Translations under genes and position numbers: made by a program | Source of the DNA: Dromiciops gliroides | Taxonomy: Eukaryota; Chordata; Mammalia; Microbiotheria; Microbiotheriidae | DNA: 64,000 nucleotides | Assembly: GCF_019393635.1 (NCBI RefSeq) | Contig: NC_057861.1 | Location: 61,940,532 to 62,004,531 of the forward strand | Direction of reading: 5' to 3' | Notes under the pieces: generated by a model | Database searches by the model: none | What the model saw: the letters and a program-made list of their open reading frames with translations, nothing else | What the model was told of the DNA's origin: nothing | Shown here: in pieces, positions 44,462-64,000 of the stretch | Position numbering within the stretch: position 1 is the first letter of the stretch | How the letters are laid out: each line of letters starts with the position of its first letter

Positions 44462-47439
44462 GAGGGTACCATCTGACCAAGGGCCACTGGGACGCTCCAC
44501 CCACCTCCCTGAGGGCCACCCTCAATTCCCCAGCTCTAGTTATTGAATCATTGAATCTCGAGTTTGAAATGACCTCAAAGTCTACTCTCCCAACCCTACC
44601 TGATGAAGAATCCTCTCTCTAAGACTCCCAACAAGTGGCCATCCCATCTCTGCTTGGAGTCCTTCAGTGAGGGGAAATGGCCTACCCTACCTCAAAGCAG
44701 CTTGATTCATTTCTGGACAGCTCCAAGTGTTAGGAAGATTCTGAGAATCTTCCTTTGAACTGTTGGGAGTATTGAGCCACCAATTTGCCTCTTTGTATAG
44801 TCTACCCATGGCTTTTGTTCCACCCTCTGGGGCCAAGCAGAATAAGGAGTCTGCCCTGACCCACCTGTGACAGCCCTTACTTAGTGATCACGTCACTGTG
44901 AAGTTTTCTTTTCTCTGGTTCCTTCAGCTGATTTTTATCTGGCATGGTCTCCAGTTCTGATCACCCTCTCCTGATCATGATCCATCATGATCTTGTCATC
45001 CCAGAACTGGACAGAGGCCTCCAGGGGTGGTCTACTCAGACCACGGATGTCAGAGAACATTGAATCAGTCACTGATTTCCCTTCTCCATTTTCTCTGTGG
45101 AATATCCTCTGAGACAGGAATGTGTGAAGGAGTGACTTTGAAGAACTGGCTTCTGCACTCTGGAGATTCTGGGGCTAAGAGACACCCCCTCCTCCAAGGC
45201 CTAGACTCTCCCCTCTCAAGCCTCCTGCAGGAGGTTGGGGCTCCGGATTCCAAAAGCGACCACAGACTCTTGGAAACAGATACCTGAGGCCCCATGATAA
45301 CAAAGTTAATTATTATAGCATTTGGGCTTTCTAGACCCCTCCTAGGTGAGAAAATACTTAGAAGGGGTGGGAGGTGGGAGGAAAACCCTACAGATGGAGC
45401 TGAACTAAGGTCTGGGTGCGTGGCAGGGAGGTGGGGGTAGAAGAGGAAGAATGAACCTGTCAGGACCTTTACAGGAAAGTGGTGACCATCATGGCCACAG
45501 GTGATTGTGGTTTGGATCTTAAAAACTGAAAGGACTTCAATATTATCTATGTCCAAACATCTCATTTAACAAATGGGAAATAGAGGCCTATGGAGGGGGA
45601 AAGACTTGTCAAGGTGTCACAATGAGAAACTGGCAGATTTTCAAACACCAGAGCTTTCTCTTTACTGGAGAGAGACTAGGGGACCATAAAAATCTTTCCT
45701 GGAAGAGGAACCCAGTATCTGGCTAGGGGGAAAGAAGACAATGATAAAGAGAAGGACACATGAGTAACGGTGAAGAGTGGGTGGGCTCAGCATGACCCAC
45801 ACTCATCTGCAGGCTGGCAGGGCACCTCCGGGCCAAAAGTGGCCGGATGCCAGGTGGGGTGGGTGGAGGTTTCCAGAGCAGAAGAACCAGAGAAAGAGTT
45901 TCTAAGGTGGGAATCCTTTCCCTGTGCCTGGGGGTTTGCATTATCTGTAAAGACATCATGCCTTTGTCATCCTTGTTTTCTGGAGTAAATTGGCTTTTGT
46001 TGACCAAAGACATGTGGCGTGGGTGTATAATGGGGATCATCTCTGAGAAGGGGAGTAAAGACATGTTCCCTGGGGAGGAATTCCCAGCCCTCAAGGATAG
46101 ACAGCCAAGGTCAAAGAGACAACTACACTTATCCCTCCCACATTGAGACTTTCCCCTTGTGGTTCGATATCGTGGGGTCAGCATAAGCAATTAAATGTGA
46201 ATTTTTGGAGAGTTTTGGAACTTTTGGAAGCCACAGACGACACACGAAGGCCAGCAGATGACAGAAAAAGTTTGAGAAGCTCAGAAATGCACAAAATACA
46301 CATACAGTATTGTATAATGTCAACATATTTTATCTTTTGATACATAATAATTTAAGACTACTTCTCTGTGTATGGAGGGAGGGCCAAAACATTCCAGCAG
46401 ATTTTCAGATTGTGGGGGCTCTGTACCCCCAAGCCCCATGATGGAGAGGGATAATAATTGCATGGGCTTCTGGGCCTAAGCTGTCTCAGATGGCAGGAAG
46501 TCATGAGGAAGAGCCTCTTTTCTCCTCAGCTTTGTTCCTTTCCTGTACTTTAGAACACCAGGGCCTTATAGAATTAGTGGGGTTTCTTCTAAGGAATTTG
46601 GGGCAGATAGGTGGTGCAGTGAATAGGGTGCTGGGACTGAAGTTAGGAAGACCTACCTGAGTGCAAATCTAGCCTCAGACACTTATGTGTCCCTATGTGA
46701 CCCTGGGCAAGTCACTTCATCTCTGTTTGCCTCAGTTTCCTCAACTATAAAATGGAGATAATAATTCCTAGGGTGGTTGTGAAGATGGAATGAGATAATA
46801 TTTGTCACAGTGACATTGTGACACATAGTAAGTGTTATAGAAAAATGTTAGCTATTATTATTATTATTTGGGGTTATATCAGAGGAGAGGGGACAGCTGA
46901 TGGGGACAGCATGGTTAGAATACTGCAGTCCATTGGCTCTGTGTGTTGGGGCATGTGCCCTCACTCCCCAACACTGATCAGACTATGGGACTTCAGATAA
47001 ATTACTTTCCTTCTCTCAGACTCAGTTTTCCCATCTGTAAAGTGGGAGAATTGAATAGGTGATAGCTCAGAGGTTTCTTCCAGCTCGATAAGGTCTAACA
47101 TTCAGAGGGTCTAGAGGGTCAACATCCCACCACCCCAGCTCAGGTGTTGGAGCGGGGTCCTTGCTCTGGCTCTCCCTTGGCCCCCATTCCCACTTCATTC
47201 CTGGCATCAGCCTAGTTCAGTTAGAGTTTCCAGTGCTGAGGAAGACTCTTACCTCACCAAAGGGGGAAGAGTTGGTGGACGTGCTTCTTGGCTTCATCTG
47301 ACTACAGCCCAATCTTCAAGGGATGGTCCAGCACTACCCATTTGACTTCACACACCACCCTGTCCAGGGCATCCTCTGATGGATGAATCCAGAGGCTGCC
47401 TCCTGCTCTTTATGACTCTCCTCCCCTTCCATCCCTGGA
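44462..47439. other. TM6SF2-HAPLN4 intergenic stretch
   Basis: The TM6SF2 3' UTR should lie at its start, but no convincing AATAAA was placed. It contains a MIR-like SINE at about 46601-46867. The rest looks like old unique sequence. No further exon is recognised on either strand. Confidence 0.5.
46601..46867 (+). mobile_element. MIR-like marsupial SINE
   Basis: Head gggcagataggtggtgcagt, then gaccctgggcaagtcacttc, cctcagtttcctcaactata, and an end in gttagctattattattatta. Confidence 0.75.
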
Positions 47440-47793
47440 GTGGTATGGGTGGGTGCTAAGTCTATCCATAGCCTTGGACCTGCAGCAGCAGAGAGTCTAA
47501 CCCCTGCCAGACCTAGCACCTTGCTTCTTTTTAAAAAGCCCTCCCGGTGCAGACCTCCTCCCAGCATCCACCTACTTCCTTGTGCACAGTTGTCCTCGGC
47601 CAGTCCCAGATCTTCTTCATTCCACCCTACCTCCACACACCCCTCCCTCTACAAGCACGCCTGTGCCAAGGACTGTGGGGCCCGGCCTCCACCAGGACAC
47701 GTGCCAACCCAGCTCTGGGATCAAGTGGAGGAGCCTGGCAACTTTGGTCAGATGGAGGCGTAAAGGTTCAGCTGCCTCTTGGCTCTTTGAAAG

Positions 47794-61873
<14,080 letters not shown>

Positions 61874-62401
61874 TGATCTTCCAGTTCCAGCTGGTCCCAC
61901 TAGTCAGCTCTTCTGCCCTGAAGTTCTGGTTGCCCTCCCTTCAGCTCTTACCCCTCACCCCTTCCATTTCTCCTTTATTCACTTCCCTGTTCCTTTATTT
62001 ACTTTTCAGGACTTAGAGATTGGCTGCACTAGCCACATATTCAGCAGGGCCTGGCTCCTTGCAGATAAGACACCCTTTTACTTAGACTTCAAAGATCCGC
62101 CCATGGGTGATTCTCCTTTCCTGGCCCACTGTAGGCTTCACTTTGCAGCAGGTGGTGGTGGTGGGACCTTATTCATGCTCAATCCCCCAGAACTGAGAGA
62201 TGTCTCTGGGCATTCCTCTGAATAGGTATTAGGGGTACTTAGAGGGGGGGACTCCCTTGGTGACCAGTCAAGTGAAACTTCTAAAGCTATATACAGGCCT
62301 TGGGCAAGTAAAGGGCACCTTGGAAGGACCAGTAATTCGCCCTGCTTGGGAAACACAGTGAAATGTTCTGTCTGCATCTCTGTGTGGTTTGTGTGACTGT
62401 T

Positions 62402-62403
<2 letters not shown>

Positions 62404-62484
<81 letters not shown>

Positions 62485-62495
62485 CAGAGAGACAG
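62404..62495. repeat. (GT)n(GA)n(CAGA)n compound microsatellite
   Basis: About 23 GT units, 8 GA units, then gacagacagacaga. Confidence 0.95.
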
Positions 62496-63057
62496 ACTTT
62501 TTTATATTCTGTATTAAAGGATGCCAAATGTTTGTATTATTGTGTGAATCTCTGTGCGACTTTATGGGATAGTTTGATACTGGATAACTTTAAATTCATC
62601 TTCCCCCAAACCCAACACCATCTTTTTGAAAACCTTCTCCTATGGACTTCCTTTATCTGGTCAGTACCCACTTTCCTACCCTCCCTTACAATTCATCACC
62701 AAACAAATACTATATCTCTAGACTTGAAGCCTCAGATTCACTTTGGACGCAGCCTTCTCCAGAATCACAGAAGCTTAGACTTGGCCATGGAATCCAACTT
62801 GTTCTTCAATAAGAACCCCTCTTCTCCAGCATCCTCTGGGGAAACCTGTAGGAATGGGATATCCACTGACACCTGGGGCAGCTGGGCCCACTTTTGGATT
62901 GATCTCACTGTTCAGAAGTCTATCTTCTACTGAGCTCAGAAGTTTCTCTTTGAAACTCAAAGTTCCTAGCATCAGCCTTTGAGGAGAGTAAAACTAATTG
63001 CTCTTGCTTGTGGTAGCCCTTTACATTCTTGAAGAAACTTACTACTTTCCCCTAATA

Positions 63058-63202
63058 TTTTTTTTTTGGTGAGGCAATTGGGGTTAAGTGACTTGCCCAG
63101 GTCACACTGGCAGTAAGTGTTAAGTGTCTGAGGCCGGATTTGAACTCAGGTCCTTTTGACTCCAGGGCCAGTGCTCTATCCACTGCACCACCTAGCTGCC
63201 CC
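63058..63202 (-). mobile_element. WSINE1-type SINE
   Basis: Minus-strand copy starting with a T tail (tttttttggtgaggcaattg) and ending cacctagctgcccc. Confidence 0.93.
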
Positions 63203-63319
63203 AATTCTTTTCTTATACAGGTTAAACTACCCTACTTCCTTCTAGTATAACCCAGTCTCCAGACCTTTCTTTCATCTTCTGGCCACTCTCTTCTGGATAA
63301 GTTTTTTGAGAGAGTGGGA

Positions 63320-63552
63320 CTTGATAGCATCTAGGTGATGCTGGGCCAGGAGTCAGGAAGACTCATCTTGAGTTCAAATCTGACCTCAGACACTTATTAG
63401 CTGTGTGACTCTGGGCAAATCATTCATCATTTGCCTCAGTTTTCTCATCTGTAAAAAGAGCTGGAGAAGGAAATGGGAGACCACCCCAGTATCTTTGCCA
63501 AGAGAATCCCTAATGGGGTCACAAAGAGTCAGACATGACCAAACAATAGCAA
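63320..63552 (+). mobile_element. tRNA-headed SINE with RTE/BovB-like tail
   Basis: Eroded head (gcatctaggtgatgctgggc); tail gagctggagaaggaaatggg, atggggtcacaaagagtcag then acatgaccaaacaa. Confidence 0.78.
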
Positions 63553-63784
63553 TGGAGTTTATGGGGGTCCCGTCTAGCTCCAGATCTATGCTTCTATAAC
63601 TTAGACTTGGAAGGAAATTGAGGCATCATCTGGTCCAACACCTTCATTTTACAGATGAACAAAGTGAAGCCCAGGAGAGTGAAGGGATTTGGCCAAGGTC
63701 ATACAGCTAGTGTCAGAGCTGGAATTTGAACCAATGGAATATCTGACTCCAAATCCAGTATTCTATCTCGAAACCCTCCCATGC

Positions 63785-64000
63785 TCATACACCATCAGTG
63801 ACTCAGTGACCCATGGGATAAAGTCCAAACAGCCTGGCATTGGAGGCCCCCTTTGATTTTGTCTCAGCCTTTTCTTTAAGGACCAGCTCAGAGGCCGCAC
63901 CTGCCTCTTCCAAGAAGCCTTGGCTATTGGTCCTCGCTTTCCTCTATCCCTTGAGCCCCCTCAGCATTCTTTGTCTCTTTGATCATGGTGTAGTTTGTGT
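63785..64000 (+). mobile_element. L2-like 3' relic at window end
   Basis: Has tgggataaagtccaaacagcc and ttccaagaagccttggc, in the L2 manner; cut by the window edge. Confidence 0.5.

Overview
This is vertebrate nuclear DNA: split genes with GT-AG introns, plus dense SINE, LINE and LTR fossils. The commonest repeat is a tRNA-derived, poly(A)-tailed SINE of the WSINE1 type, about 24 copies in 64 kb, many with intact target-site duplications. It sits beside marsupial-style L1 3' ends, L2, CR1/L3, MIR-like elements and a SINE with an RTE/BovB-like tail. WSINE1 in this number and freshness points to an Australian (australidelphian) marsupial, perhaps a dasyurid. The species call is inference.

Three genes lie head to tail on the + strand: the last six coding exons of SUGP1 (399-13978), all of TM6SF2 (21421-44461) and the first four exons of HAPLN4 (47794-61487, last exon beyond the window). 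This is the human 19p13.11 order SUGP1-TM6SF2-HAPLN4, seen from the opposite strand. SUGP1 is a G-patch splicing factor, TM6SF2 an ER/Golgi membrane protein of hepatic lipid export, and HAPLN4 a brain link protein that binds hyaluronan and lecticans. They share a neighbourhood, not a pathway.

Layout: 1-14 kb SUGP1, with a 7.3 kb intron holding two solo LTRs in opposite orientation and a tail-to-tail L1 pair; 14-21 kb intergenic, ending in a CpG-rich TM6SF2 promoter; 21.4-44.5 kb TM6SF2, whose 10.6 kb intron 1 carries a roughly 350 bp fold-back palindrome and whose exon 5 is flanked by GAAGG arrays; 44.5-47.8 kb intergenic; 47.8-64 kb HAPLN4, with long microsatellites in intron 1, a degenerate ~20 bp minisatellite in intron 2, and many SINEs plus a LINE reverse-transcriptase relic in intron 3.

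The main surprise is TM6SF2. All splice sites are present and seven of ten exons align with human without gaps, but exon 7 lacks one base and exon 10 has a 2-base gain and a 1-base loss. Exon 7 then runs straight into a stop. SUGP1 and HAPLN4 show no such damage, so either TM6SF2 is decaying in this lineage or there are local assembly errors. Second is the palindrome. Third is a 32-40 bp tandem unit that appears at six separate loci. No gene system of a wholly new kind was found.
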